A stretch of 32,677 bases of DNA from a virus. Shown here piece after piece: positions 26,101 through 31,125 of the stretch (the first letter of the stretch is position 1; each line of letters begins with the position of its first letter). The notes under the pieces are model-generated. The model made no database searches, was not told where the DNA came from, and was given only the letters and a program-made list of their open reading frames with translations. The stretch lies in IMG/VR virus record IMGVR_UViG_3300047557_000801, positions 1-32,677 of that record. One strand, 5' to 3'. Position numbers and translations under genes: made by a program.

Positions 26101-28147
26101 TGCTCCTGAAGAAAATGTTCCAGGACAGGTATTAGATAGTGTTAGCATCAAAGTTTATCAGAGCACCGTCTCGGGGGCCGCTGCATTACAGTCTAAGATA
26201 ATCGAATCAGACGGTCTAACATTAATCTATGATATAGGTCAGAAAGTTTTAGAAAATAAATCTGTAATCGTATATGTCAATAAAATTAAGAAAACGTTTA
26301 GTGTTGACTACAATTTAGATCTACAAAATTACAAAGTTGAATTTAATTTAGCTCCGAGTGCTGGCACATTAATAGAAATATTATCTGTTGGTATAGGCGG
26401 TTTAGGCATCCTAGACTATCAAGAGTTTGTAGCCGATGGCACTACTAATTTATTTTTAACTAATGCTAATTATGACAATACAGCTACGGTATTTGTAACT
26501 ATCAATGGAGAATACATCGATACTGGATTTAGAAGCAGCACAGATATTGTTGATGCAGTAGGGAAGACTTTAATCGAATTCGGTTTCAATCCTGCAGAAG
26601 GTGATATCGTAAAAATTGTTTGTTTAGAAGCAGCGTCTGACGTAGATTCGTCTGGTTTAGCTATAATTAAAGTGAATACACAGACAGTATATTTTGAAGG
26701 AAGTACAAGAAGTTTTGATCTTGATAATTTTGTAGATTTGTCTAGAGGTTCAGCTAGAAACTCGATGATAGTCGAGGTAGATGGCAAAATATTGAAAGGT
26801 TCAGATACAACTTATGCAATTTATAACGGAACAAATAATGTCTTTACTTTAGGAATAGATCCTTTAGAATCTGCCGGATCGATATTACCAAGCAACATCA
26901 GAGTTTTTGTTAATAACTTAGAAAGAACATTTATTACTGATTATGTATTTGATGGTCCTACAAAAGTACTAACGATATATCCTTCGGTATTATCTATCGG
27001 CGATATAATAAAAATACAGAACGACTTAAGAGCAGAATACAGAATTGTTGGTAACAATTTAGTAATCAATAATGATGTTCCAATGACATCTGTTGATGAA
27101 ACAGATAATGTTAAAATAGATATCACGTGGTTCAGCGAATATCCGTCATTTGATGTTATCGCAGATCAAAAATCTGGAGGCAAAGTACAATATCAATTAT
27201 CGAGACCACCTATATCTGCAAGTTATGTGTGGGTCTATAAAAATGGAAATAGATTAACGCAAGATCAAGATTACTATGTTTCTATACCCAGAAATGTTTT
27301 ATATCTAAATGTTCCATCTACTCCGGCTGATGACATTAAAACAATATCATTTACCGCAGATATTTTTAGATTGCCTAGTGCCTATGAAATACACAAAGAT
27401 ATGTTGAATGTTTTCCACTATAAGAGATTTGCTAAAGGAGAAGTGACACTTTCGTCAGCATTAAATTACTACGATACAGTAATAAATGTCAGCGATTCTT
27501 CTAGTTTAACAAAGCCAATCTCTAATAGAAATATTCCTGGAATAATTTGGATTTCTGGTGAACGCATAGAGTATATGACCATAAACGGTAATACTTTAGG
27601 GCAGTTAAGAAGAGGAACACAAGGTACTTCAATAGGGGAAGTTTATCCCGAAGGATCGGCGGTGGTTGATATCGGCTACGATGAAACGATACCTTATAAT
27701 GAAACACAGGATAGACAAGACTTTGTCAGCGATGGTAGTACACTGTTAGTTGGACCTCTAGACTTTGTACCTTTAAAATCTTCTAGAAATTCCTGGATCA
27801 GAAATTCAATACCAGCAGAATACGGTCCTTGCGATCAGGTTGAAATATTTGCAGCAGGTCGCAGATTGCGAAAAGATCCTATCGATATATGGATTGAAAA
27901 TAATGGCTCATCTAGCCCGCAGGCAGATGAAACTTTAGAAGCAGAATTTTCTGTTAACGGAACCAGTACATATATACGCCTAACAGATCCATTACCTGCA
28001 GGAACTAGAATTACTGTAATTAAAAGAACAGGGAAAATTTGGTACGAACGAGGTGAATCTACAGCATCTAATGGACGCTCGTTAGTTGATAGCGACACGC
28101 CTATAGCGAAATTCATAGCTCAAAAGTCCACTAGTTTACCTGAATAA
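14150..28147 (+). CDS. Giant 4665-residue baseplate protein in gp7 position
   Basis: This single uninterrupted frame fills the gp7 position after gp6. T4 gp7 is only 1032 residues. The first 160 residues (SNLPIRKSAELLPVVFQT, then GFVGRRYGKTFNGNDVYLDT) and RPHRCPWEMLGF near 1159-1170 look like conserved wedge sequence of marine T4-like phages. Further on are at least seven CBM5/12-like modules (about 223-265, 1459-1501, 1716-1759, 2202-2251, 2343-2398, 2473-2532, 3775-3823). An FG-GAP_2-like beta-propeller spans about 2168-2770. Two GDGTGA repeats lie at 3169-3213 and 3521-3575, with fibre-type beta repeats from about 3620 to the end. The start lies 5 bases after the gp6 stop and has no visible Shine-Dalgarno, so coupled translation is likely. 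Very large cyanophage proteins of this kind have sometimes been called VrlC, from memory. A wedge-plus-receptor-binding role is inferred. Confidence 0.8.
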   Translation: MANKSFPKSNLPIRKSAELLPVVFQTDANDKFLSGVLDPLIQPGVLEKTTGFVGRRYGKTFNGNDVYLDTDQTLRSRYQLEPGVIYKNHDKIENFYDYIDFKNQLKFFGNLDDRDDKITDQEHYTWNPPIDWDKFINYREYFWVPSGPPSISILGQSASITSTYKVVLSETNNSFIFTPDSYTNNPTITLYRGQTYKFRINAPGEGFSIRTNYDTGSLLFQTLTFYRAGSLVVYDDKLWRAKQDVMPSDGSSITLDSQDWEYVEPASSGDALEYKKGITNNGIENGVLTFVVPYDAPDILYYQGLITADAFGRFLIADIEENTFINVEKDILGKSTYTSSNGIELSNGMVLEFRGSVTPEKYSKDTWLVEGVGNAITLTKFSDLIVPVLTSDVPEVLFDNEGFDTLPFDDAASYPTYKDYITVSRDSIDRNPWSRYNRWFHRSVLEKSYSLRNEDFFATEDSRAKRPIIEFSANLQLFNFGTTAKETVDYVDDYTTDVFSRIEGSSGYNIDGEFLFEGARILVVADRDSLANNKIYTVTFITHNNNRQIHLVESSDSVSVLGDCVLVRRGNKNGGKMFHFNGTSWIVSQEKTKVNQPPLFDAFDSNGISFSDSESYPTSSFVGTKILSYKSGNGRIDKELGFALSYLNIDNVGDIQFNWDWDDEIINYTLNRLPKSVKISTGYFKINPNNTYSNGWLLMDNQFLQPIIDSQIIATNTNTVIFNSIDWTKLDSDPIINIYINDQKYLGSWQRDLNSFTFSTILKSNDVVTLKIICDIEPDQGYYEIPSGLEKNPFNDSLKSFTLGQAVDHITTALEFNNNIVGTIPGNSNLRDISDYQKYAKRFLKHSGLSPISVMLLCDKTHNIIKSLQYSKKSYTEFKNNFLAKAIEIAYNDNISDFVDDIINSLTKTKDFNSPFYDSDMIGAGAFTRIIYEVEDVGIKTFSLTEKFDLQTLSKKAVYVYLNNSQLLNTKDYEFNSTFGFVRLLIDLNEGDVIEIREYISTSTNHIPPTPTSLGLYKKYTPLKFLDDTYVEPREVIQGHDGSITAAFGDFRDDLLLELEYRIYNNIKKEYDEKLFDIDKIVGGYYGSGVYKKSQLDSIVNQEFLKWIQNTNINYTLNEYFDNQDSFTYTYSAMSDPTKTQTLPGYWRGVYKWFYDTDRPHRCPWEMLGFSEKPSWWNTVYGPAPYTKNNLILWEDLRDGVVKQGSRAGRHDRYKRPSLLDHIPVDDDGNLLSPLDSGLAQDFSLINNKGPFVLGDIGPVEYAWRSSSEWPFAVTLAMCLMKPFEFITDSYDRSITYLNNLEQTVNLNTKLFVTKDDISSKSLTEPSVGLIKYLVAYIKSRGISVDTILEKISNLDVALSHRMSGFVDQQQQKFLLDSKSPNSKTSSIYIPPENYDIIFNVSSPITSVSYSGVILEKTEGGWVATGYDDINPYFNYYQAMPSQKDPVISVGGVSETFVDWSENKNYNNGVLVRYASNFYRALKTHNSGSDFDIANWQKLGTIPKIGAVEALRRRSFNTLSIKKLSYGTKFTTIQQVVDFLLGYENYLKSVGFKFDRYDPENQTSQDWLSSCKEFMFWTKHNWEIGSLISLSPSAQKVDISIPVGVADNILDGFYDYQVLKGDGKPLQPRFINVNRSFQNVSIETVNTTDGIFYLKLYYVLKEHITIFDDRTVFNDIIYDKTTGYRQGRIKVQGFRTVDWDGDYTSPGFLFDNVNIAVWQPFTDYRLGDIVAYKSYNWVSLKNQLGTETFDDTFWSKLDTTPIKQLIPNFDYKINQFSDYFEVSSEGINQSQRDLARHTIGYQQRDYLQNLAEDPVSQFQLYQGFIREKGSANSISKIFGKLSRSGSDSIILNEEWAFLVGRMGGTDQQTEIEIQLEKNKFELNPQLFLVESNEELIDRDQNYRLTSRDFTIAPIPYVADIIPKTLEIQPTMTAGYVSSGQYQHVISSISDLSTLDINTVKENDHIWVTFYRDTWTVLRVNESLFLYVTNINRLDETTVEITFNRSHNFAVGDYIGFREIPNLIGFYEVVSISNSIINLRVDAEIDDPILDSSTGINPQVITNCRFDNYQSINEEQAALYNNGSRIFLDNNGESLWEVVEKNKQYSAKLISDYGTTTPLNTGEKVLYDNVNKHIITSIPGSAVVVVYVEGSSGLLLKEIISPPNGYYNSVIGSFGRKMAVTADGRFLIIGSPSASGVTSNFRGEWATDVAYQQDDIVLYGGRLWKAKNANTVIGDGSTDLAVNTDDWESATNIPAQTSGRDPGLYQQGMITIYEFANGRYTPTASFLSPRPSDNEQFGSEIVVSSSGSNYYLAVSAVGSYNSTGRVYLYKFDGQNWNHLENNRYKGIYNPVTTYYAGDIVWQAAQDPIVEGVKGNLWTSLDDSTSDGSTITLESMSWLKVSDISTNCSLPTNIAVEDDGSTLEFAYTGLISDMQMAEIIKQGDQFGFSMAMNNDGSLLVIGAPYSDGQYFANYRGVWRSDVEYVEGEVVRHLGSVGESYQYYRLGDAYLGPDSTYRSYNEDPSDSENWVQISDSTTQSSGKIFVYKRSAGDVYVLTQMINAGSISSFTDIDSGLIISTGDQFGFSMDLDSTGNVLVVSSPKADINFQDQGSVYVLGLDTATTEFRVKQRLESFEQYPNEFFGYGVSISPNGIKIAVGARNTSNNYPINFDLLSGTIFDSARTSFHVKQGYTGGVYIFDKKDEKFFLTEKLQEVFSPNESFGYSVDCVGSYVVVGSPFYRVPVLHADNTFAFEGPNIGNVRLFKKDDNVSSWNTLIAQQPVIDIRKIAAIELYDNIKNVKIQDIDYIDHAKFKILNVAEQEIKFKTPYDPAIYSVGNDEVVVDSAVAWYEKNVGRLWWNISTAKWFYAEQKDYSYRAGNWNQLVEGASIDVYEWVESVLLPSEWAALADTNEGIAEGISGQPLYPNDDVYSFKQFFNATTGAISETKYYYWVKSKTVVPTNMPGRTRASSEVASLISNPAGTGTAFIALIDSNKFLAYNFESILSSDTALINFRFKNDLKNSTPIHNEYQLLTEGVADSVPIEKLETKWIDSLIGIDSAGNRVPATNLPAKQKYGVNFRPRQTMFVDRLSALKLAITNINSVLEKEPFSTIIDFTNLNLIDDIPDQILNLYDAEVDTEIDLSTVGTVRTKRAVLQANIVNGELDTIDIIDPGFGYKVVPSLELEGDGTGAKASVTIDNQGRISTVTVTARGKKYSVLSATIRYFSVLVRSDSTINGFWSIYSWDDVRKVFFRSQSQAFDTTKYWSYIDWWKEGYDENTRVIIELDSIFDEPKFIILIGDLIRVKEYGAGGWAVFEKISDSGETFSDRFILVGRKDGTIQLSTSLYDTTIFGIGFDNTQTYDNTTYDIENAIELRNIFKAVKQDIFIGNYTVEWNKLFFSSIRYVLAEQQYVDWVFKTSFLNATHNIGSFEQKVNYKNDNLESYQDYIDEVKPFRTTVREYVSRYDNLEPYRSSVADFDLPPKFSKVDGKIVPITFERSELQQYPWKWWSDNNGYSVVAITVYDRGAQYTTPPKVLIEGDGTGAVAKAFISNGRVSGITMLDGGRGYTKAPTITLVGGNPSNSIQAKAAAVLGDTKVRTFDLSIKFDRTNKTGDYQNYTQSQSFIATGFTAVFELNYAPTRDKTKISILKNDQLVLNSDYSISLYYSSADSYSLLRGKLIFNQAPNAGDIIAVEYEKNIELLNAVNRIDRFYSPASGMIGKELNQLMTGVDFGGVLIQGTTFDVTGGWDALPWFTDNWDSVESSSDYYYVVNVEDLIDSSKIYSAGEIIDYKGKLYQALKQNVDGSGDIVLPTVNAGWENYWEILKVTLPFVPAIGQEITIYWKKLSQNYPRNIDTIGDPLVNPTVILNKEIDFLPQIRIDDPAFNDQVDSSTSINPEAQMPTFVGDGVTNRIEIGSYVSARTGDIIIFRPIESDGSVTITDENLVDTQISGGSLSAIDSIYVSATGTTAEEIVINGGKFVEPDHVPAPEENVPGQVLDSVSIKVYQSTVSGAAALQSKIIESDGLTLIYDIGQKVLENKSVIVYVNKIKKTFSVDYNLDLQNYKVEFNLAPSAGTLIEILSVGIGGLGILDYQEFVADGTTNLFLTNANYDNTATVFVTINGEYIDTGFRSSTDIVDAVGKTLIEFGFNPAEGDIVKIVCLEAASDVDSSGLAIIKVNTQTVYFEGSTRSFDLDNFVDLSRGSARNSMIVEVDGKILKGSDTTYAIYNGTNNVFTLGIDPLESAGSILPSNIRVFVNNLERTFITDYVFDGPTKVLTIYPSVLSIGDIIKIQNDLRAEYRIVGNNLVINNDVPMTSVDETDNVKIDITWFSEYPSFDVIADQKSGGKVQYQLSRPPISASYVWVYKNGNRLTQDQDYYVSIPRNVLYLNVPSTPADDIKTISFTADIFRLPSAYEIHKDMLNVFHYKRFAKGEVTLSSALNYYDTVINVSDSSSLTKPISNRNIPGIIWISGERIEYMTINGNTLGQLRRGTQGTSIGEVYPEGSAVVDIGYDETIPYNETQDRQDFVSDGSTLLVGPLDFVPLKSSRNSWIRNSIPAEYGPCDQVEIFAAGRRLRKDPIDIWIENNGSSSPQADETLEAEFSVNGTSTYIRLTDPLPAGTRITVIKRTGKIWYERGESTASNGRSLVDSDTPIAKFIAQKSTSLPE
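20652..22460 (+). repeat. FG-GAP_2-like beta-propeller repeats
   Basis: Within the giant protein six units share FG-x-x-(3-4 residues)-DG-x-x-hydrophobic-VG/VS. They begin near residues 2168 (SFGRKMAVTADGRFLIIGSP), 2293 (QFGSEIVVSSSGS), 2441 (QFGFSMAMNNDGSLLVIGAP), 2578 (QFGFSMDLDSTGNVLVVSSP), 2637 (FFGYGVSISPNGIKIAVGA) and 2716 (SFGYSVDCVGSYVVVGSP). Most units end in a Gly-Val-Tyr-Ile/Val-Phe-like strand. This is the FG-GAP_2 pattern of integrin-type propellers. The first three spacings are about 125-148 residues because a separate module sits in each. Confidence 0.75.
20753..21746 (+). repeat. Three CBM5/12-like modules inserted between propeller blades
   Basis: Residues about 2202-2251 (WATDVAYQQDDIVLYGGRLW, ending DDWES), 2343-2398 (YNPVTTYYAGDIVWQ, ending MSWLKVS) and 2473-2532 (WRSDVEYVEGEVVRH, ending ENWVQIS) fit the pattern aromatic-x(5)-Y-x(2)-G/D-D/E-x-V, then an aromatic, then a final Trp. 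That is the layout of short CBM5/12-like chitin-binding-type modules. Each falls between two FG-GAP blades. Confidence 0.6.
23654..24875 (+). repeat. Two G-x-G-Y / GDGTGA repeat units
   Basis: Residues 3169-3213 (PGFGYKVVPSLELEGDGTGA and following) and 3521-3575 (GAQYTTPPKVLIEGDGTGA, then GGRGYTKAPTITLVGG) share a Gly-x-x-Tyr, PP/VP, GDGTGA, Gly-Arg-Ile/Val-Ser layout. This is a beta-rich repeat seen in many phage fibre and baseplate proteins. The two copies are separated by about 310 residues of unrelated sequence. Confidence 0.65.
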
Positions 28148-28150
28148 ATA
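28143..28150 (+). promoter_or_regulatory. Second late promoter candidate (AATAAATA)
   Basis: AATAAATA overlaps the stop of the giant gene. The surrounding AATAAATATACTAT matches the 4746-4759 promoter candidate (AATAAATAGACTAT) at 13 of 14 bases. Transcription would start near 28156, inside the longest form of the next gene, which argues that the gene really starts at 28179. Confidence 0.5.
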
Positions 28151-28165
28151 TACTATGATGGAATC

Positions 28166-28173
28166 AAAAGAGA
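28166..28173 (+). promoter_or_regulatory. Ribosome binding site favouring start at 28179
   Basis: AAAAGAGA ends five bases before ATG 28179. The upstream in-frame ATGs at 28155 and 28158 have no purine-rich site and lie at or beside the predicted late transcription start. Confidence 0.35.
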
Positions 28174-28178
28174 ATAAA

Positions 28179-28823
28179 ATGCCCGAAAATCAACAAAATC
28201 AACAGCAAAATTCCCGCCCTAACGAAGTCGGTGGGTTTCATTTTGAAGGTCATATCAAGATTTTTGACCCAGAAACTAAAGAAGTTTATATAGACAAACG
28301 AAACGCTATACATTATGAAAATATGAGTGTAGCAATGGTGCAGAGCTTGTCGAATCAAGGATACGGCACTGTATATGAAATGGTTTTTGGCACAGGCGGA
28401 ACCACTGTCGATCCTACAGGATTAATTACATATCTTACTCCAAACACTATAGGAATAAATTCTAGTCTTTATAATCAGACTTATTCTAAAGTCGTTGATC
28501 AGAATGCTACAGAAAATGTGGACCCTGTGCGTAATAAAATGGAAGTAAGACATATCAGCGGAGCAACTTACAGTGATATTTTAATCAGTTGTTTATTAGA
28601 TTATGGTGAGCCATTGGATCAAGAAGCTTTTGATAATTCAGTTGATATGAATGGAAACTTTGTTTTTGATGAACTTGGACTTAAAAGCAAAGGACCTAAT
28701 GACACTGACGGAAAATTGTTAACACATGTTGTATTCCATCCGGTGCAAAAGTCTTTGAATAGATTATTACAGATTGATTATACAATCCGTGTACAGAGCT
28801 TAACCGGTTTCACAGAGGTATAA
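28179..28823 (+). CDS. Baseplate structural protein in gp8 position
   Basis: This protein is 214 residues from ATG 28179 (222 from the longer in-frame start 28155). The later start is chosen because a late promoter candidate at 28143-28150 would begin the RNA near 28156 and AAAAGAGA precedes 28179. The N-terminus is Gln/Asn-rich and likely disordered. The body begins GGFHFEGHIKIFDPETKEVY. It also contains YEMVFGTGGTTVDPTGLITY and VFDELGLKS, and ends with LLTHVVFHPVQKSLNRLLQI and a DYTIRV strand. Similar segments occur in marine T4-like structural proteins, from memory. Position after gp6 and the gp7-position gene suggests gp8 wedge, but sequence identity to T4 gp8 (334 residues) is not evident. 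Structural role is fairly safe; the gp8 label is tentative. Confidence 0.7.
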   Translation: MPENQQNQQQNSRPNEVGGFHFEGHIKIFDPETKEVYIDKRNAIHYENMSVAMVQSLSNQGYGTVYEMVFGTGGTTVDPTGLITYLTPNTIGINSSLYNQTYSKVVDQNATENVDPVRNKMEVRHISGATYSDILISCLLDYGEPLDQEAFDNSVDMNGNFVFDELGLKSKGPNDTDGKLLTHVVFHPVQKSLNRLLQIDYTIRVQSLTGFTEV

Positions 28824-28826
28824 TAA

Positions 28827-31112
28827 ATGCCATATACAGTTAATTTTACAGATAGAAATAATAAAACACCGATTACTGTATTTGACAACACCTCAAGTAC
28901 AGATACTAGTTTAACATTTCCCGGTAGAAACGTTACAGGTTATGGTCAAATTATTGCCGAAAACTTTTTAGCATTGTTGGAAAATTTTGCCAGTTCCGAT
29001 GAACCAGTTAATCCTACCGAAGGACAACTTTGGTACGATAGTGCCAACGGAGTTCTAAATATTTGGGACAATACGGCTTGGAAAGCTGCGTCGGGAATTC
29101 AAAGAGGACCATCAGAACCAAATATTCCAGACAGTAAAGTTGGAGAACTATGGGTAGATACAACTAATCAGCAGTTAAGAATTTTTACAGGAAATAGATG
29201 GTTACTGGTAGGTCCTACAGAAAGTTCTGTAGACGGATTAAGATATGGTCCTGTAGTTGAAAAAATTGCCGATAGCGATAACTTAGATAGATTTATATTA
29301 ACTTTTTATATCGCCGACATTCCAGTTATTATATTCAGTAAAGATAGCTTCACACCAAAGGTATTAATTTCTGGATTTGATATTATTAGGTCAGGTATCA
29401 ATATTTCGTCTCCATCAACTGCGGCTGAAATTTCAGAGTTTATTGGAGGGTTTCTTCCTACATTGTATGGAACTGCCAAAAATGCAGATGCATTAAATGT
29501 CGGCGGAGTTGAAGTCGAAGCTGGAAAATTTTTAAGATCAGATGTTATCAATACCACAGAAAACAGTTTCAACATAAGAAATAATAATGGTCTAACTATA
29601 GGTGTTGACGGTACTTTTAATATCGCTACAACTTCAACTGCTGCTAAAATTTACAATTCTGCAGTTGGAAGTTCGATAGATATTCAAACAAATAGAAACG
29701 GTATTCCTGCTACAATTTTAAGAGTAGTAGATAACCGTGTAGGTATTAATCAAGCTACACCCAATGAAGCACTAGATGTAGACGGAAACATAACTTTAAC
29801 TGGATCGCTAATCTTAACTAATTCAACGGCTAGTACTAACTTGAGCAATGGTAGTATTAGAACAGCTGGCGGAATATCTATAACAAAAAACTTATTGGTA
29901 GGTGATGGTGCAGATATAACTGGTACATTACAGACTAATAATATACAACCAAAAACAACAGAATTATACGATTTAGGAACAAGTTTAAGAAGATGGAATA
30001 ATGTTAGAGCCAAGACAGTTATAGCAGATACTATACAAGGAGTATTACAAGGTAACATCAGTGGTAATGCTAATACAGCCACAGCTCTTACAAATGTAAC
30101 AAGTTTTAGATTAGCAGGAGACGTAGTAAGTCCTGCGATACAATTTGATGGTCAGTTAGGTAGTTATTCCAAAGTCTTTAACACTACTTTAACTGCAAAT
30201 ATTATTTCTAGTAAGGATACTCCTTTTCCTAATATATCTCAAAAATCTGATTTTGTATTAGTATATCGACCAAGTTTAGCAGCCGCCGCGGCAGTAACTG
30301 CTACAGTAAATGCCGGAGATTTTGTTACAGGTACTACATACACTATTGCATCTATCGGATCTACTGATTTTACACAGATAGGAGCAACTTCTAACACTAT
30401 AGGTTTAGGTTTCGTGGCAACTGGTCCGGGTTCAGGAACAGGTACTGCAACAACAACTATAACTAACCAAGGTCTTATTAAACAAACTAGAGATACCTTT
30501 GTTGGAGATCTAGGAATTCCGATAGGTGGTATTATACCATATGCAGGAGCAACTCCGCCTTATGGTTTCTTATTCTGCGACGGAACAGAAGTTGAACGAG
30601 CAAAATATTCGGATCTTTATGATGTAATAGGAACCATATATAATACTTCAGCTCCGTTGGTTGGAGTTAATACATTTCGGGTTCCGGATCTCAGAGGAAG
30701 ATTTGCTTTAGGAAGAGACAATATGGATAATGCCATAACAGTTCCTGTGGCAGCTGGCGGTTACGTTGATGCTGGTGGCGGAACGACTGGTAGAGTTCCG
30801 GACGTTAAAGCACAGACATTGGGAGGAGATGCTGGACAAAGCTCAGCAACATTGACATTATCTAATATTCCAGAGCATAGCCATACGTTATCTTCTTCTC
30901 GACAAGACTATTCTGCAATAGCTGTAACGACTACTATTGACCCTGATGCAACTAGCGGTTTAGGACCAACAGCTCCTGGACAAGCTCAATATCTAAAAGA
31001 TTCCGGCGGTGTAAAGAAACCTGCAGGAACAACATTAAGCACTCCTGTCGGACTCATGAATCCTTATCTAACAATAAACTATATTATTAGATCTGGACCA
31101 CCGGCATTCTAA
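28827..31112 (+). CDS. Tail fibre protein with phage tail collar domain
   Basis: This is a 761-residue fibre protein. The N-terminal attachment region has GYGQIIAENFLALLENFAS and two GxLWxD repeats (GQLWYDSANGVL, GELWVDTTNQQL), shared with the next gene. Then come KDSFTPK and a beta-rich shaft (about 230-480). At about 488-545 there is a TTYTIASIGSTDFTQIGATS module ending in GTGTA, a common fibre insert. A tail collar domain follows (about 560-632: GGIIPYAGATPPYGFLFCDG, then FRVPDLRGRFALG). NIPEHSHTL near 680 carries the H-x-H that binds metal in T4 gp12-type tips. The end is PYLTINYIIRSG, typical of collar fibres. It probably forms a trimer that contacts the host surface. AGAGGT precedes the ATG. 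Confidence 0.88.
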   Translation: MPYTVNFTDRNNKTPITVFDNTSSTDTSLTFPGRNVTGYGQIIAENFLALLENFASSDEPVNPTEGQLWYDSANGVLNIWDNTAWKAASGIQRGPSEPNIPDSKVGELWVDTTNQQLRIFTGNRWLLVGPTESSVDGLRYGPVVEKIADSDNLDRFILTFYIADIPVIIFSKDSFTPKVLISGFDIIRSGINISSPSTAAEISEFIGGFLPTLYGTAKNADALNVGGVEVEAGKFLRSDVINTTENSFNIRNNNGLTIGVDGTFNIATTSTAAKIYNSAVGSSIDIQTNRNGIPATILRVVDNRVGINQATPNEALDVDGNITLTGSLILTNSTASTNLSNGSIRTAGGISITKNLLVGDGADITGTLQTNNIQPKTTELYDLGTSLRRWNNVRAKTVIADTIQGVLQGNISGNANTATALTNVTSFRLAGDVVSPAIQFDGQLGSYSKVFNTTLTANIISSKDTPFPNISQKSDFVLVYRPSLAAAAAVTATVNAGDFVTGTTYTIASIGSTDFTQIGATSNTIGLGFVATGPGSGTGTATTTITNQGLIKQTRDTFVGDLGIPIGGIIPYAGATPPYGFLFCDGTEVERAKYSDLYDVIGTIYNTSAPLVGVNTFRVPDLRGRFALGRDNMDNAITVPVAAGGYVDAGGGTTGRVPDVKAQTLGGDAGQSSATLTLSNIPEHSHTLSSSRQDYSAIAVTTTIDPDATSGLGPTAPGQAQYLKDSGGVKKPAGTTLSTPVGLMNPYLTINYIIRSGPPAF

Positions 31113-31125
31113 TTAGGTTAAAAAA

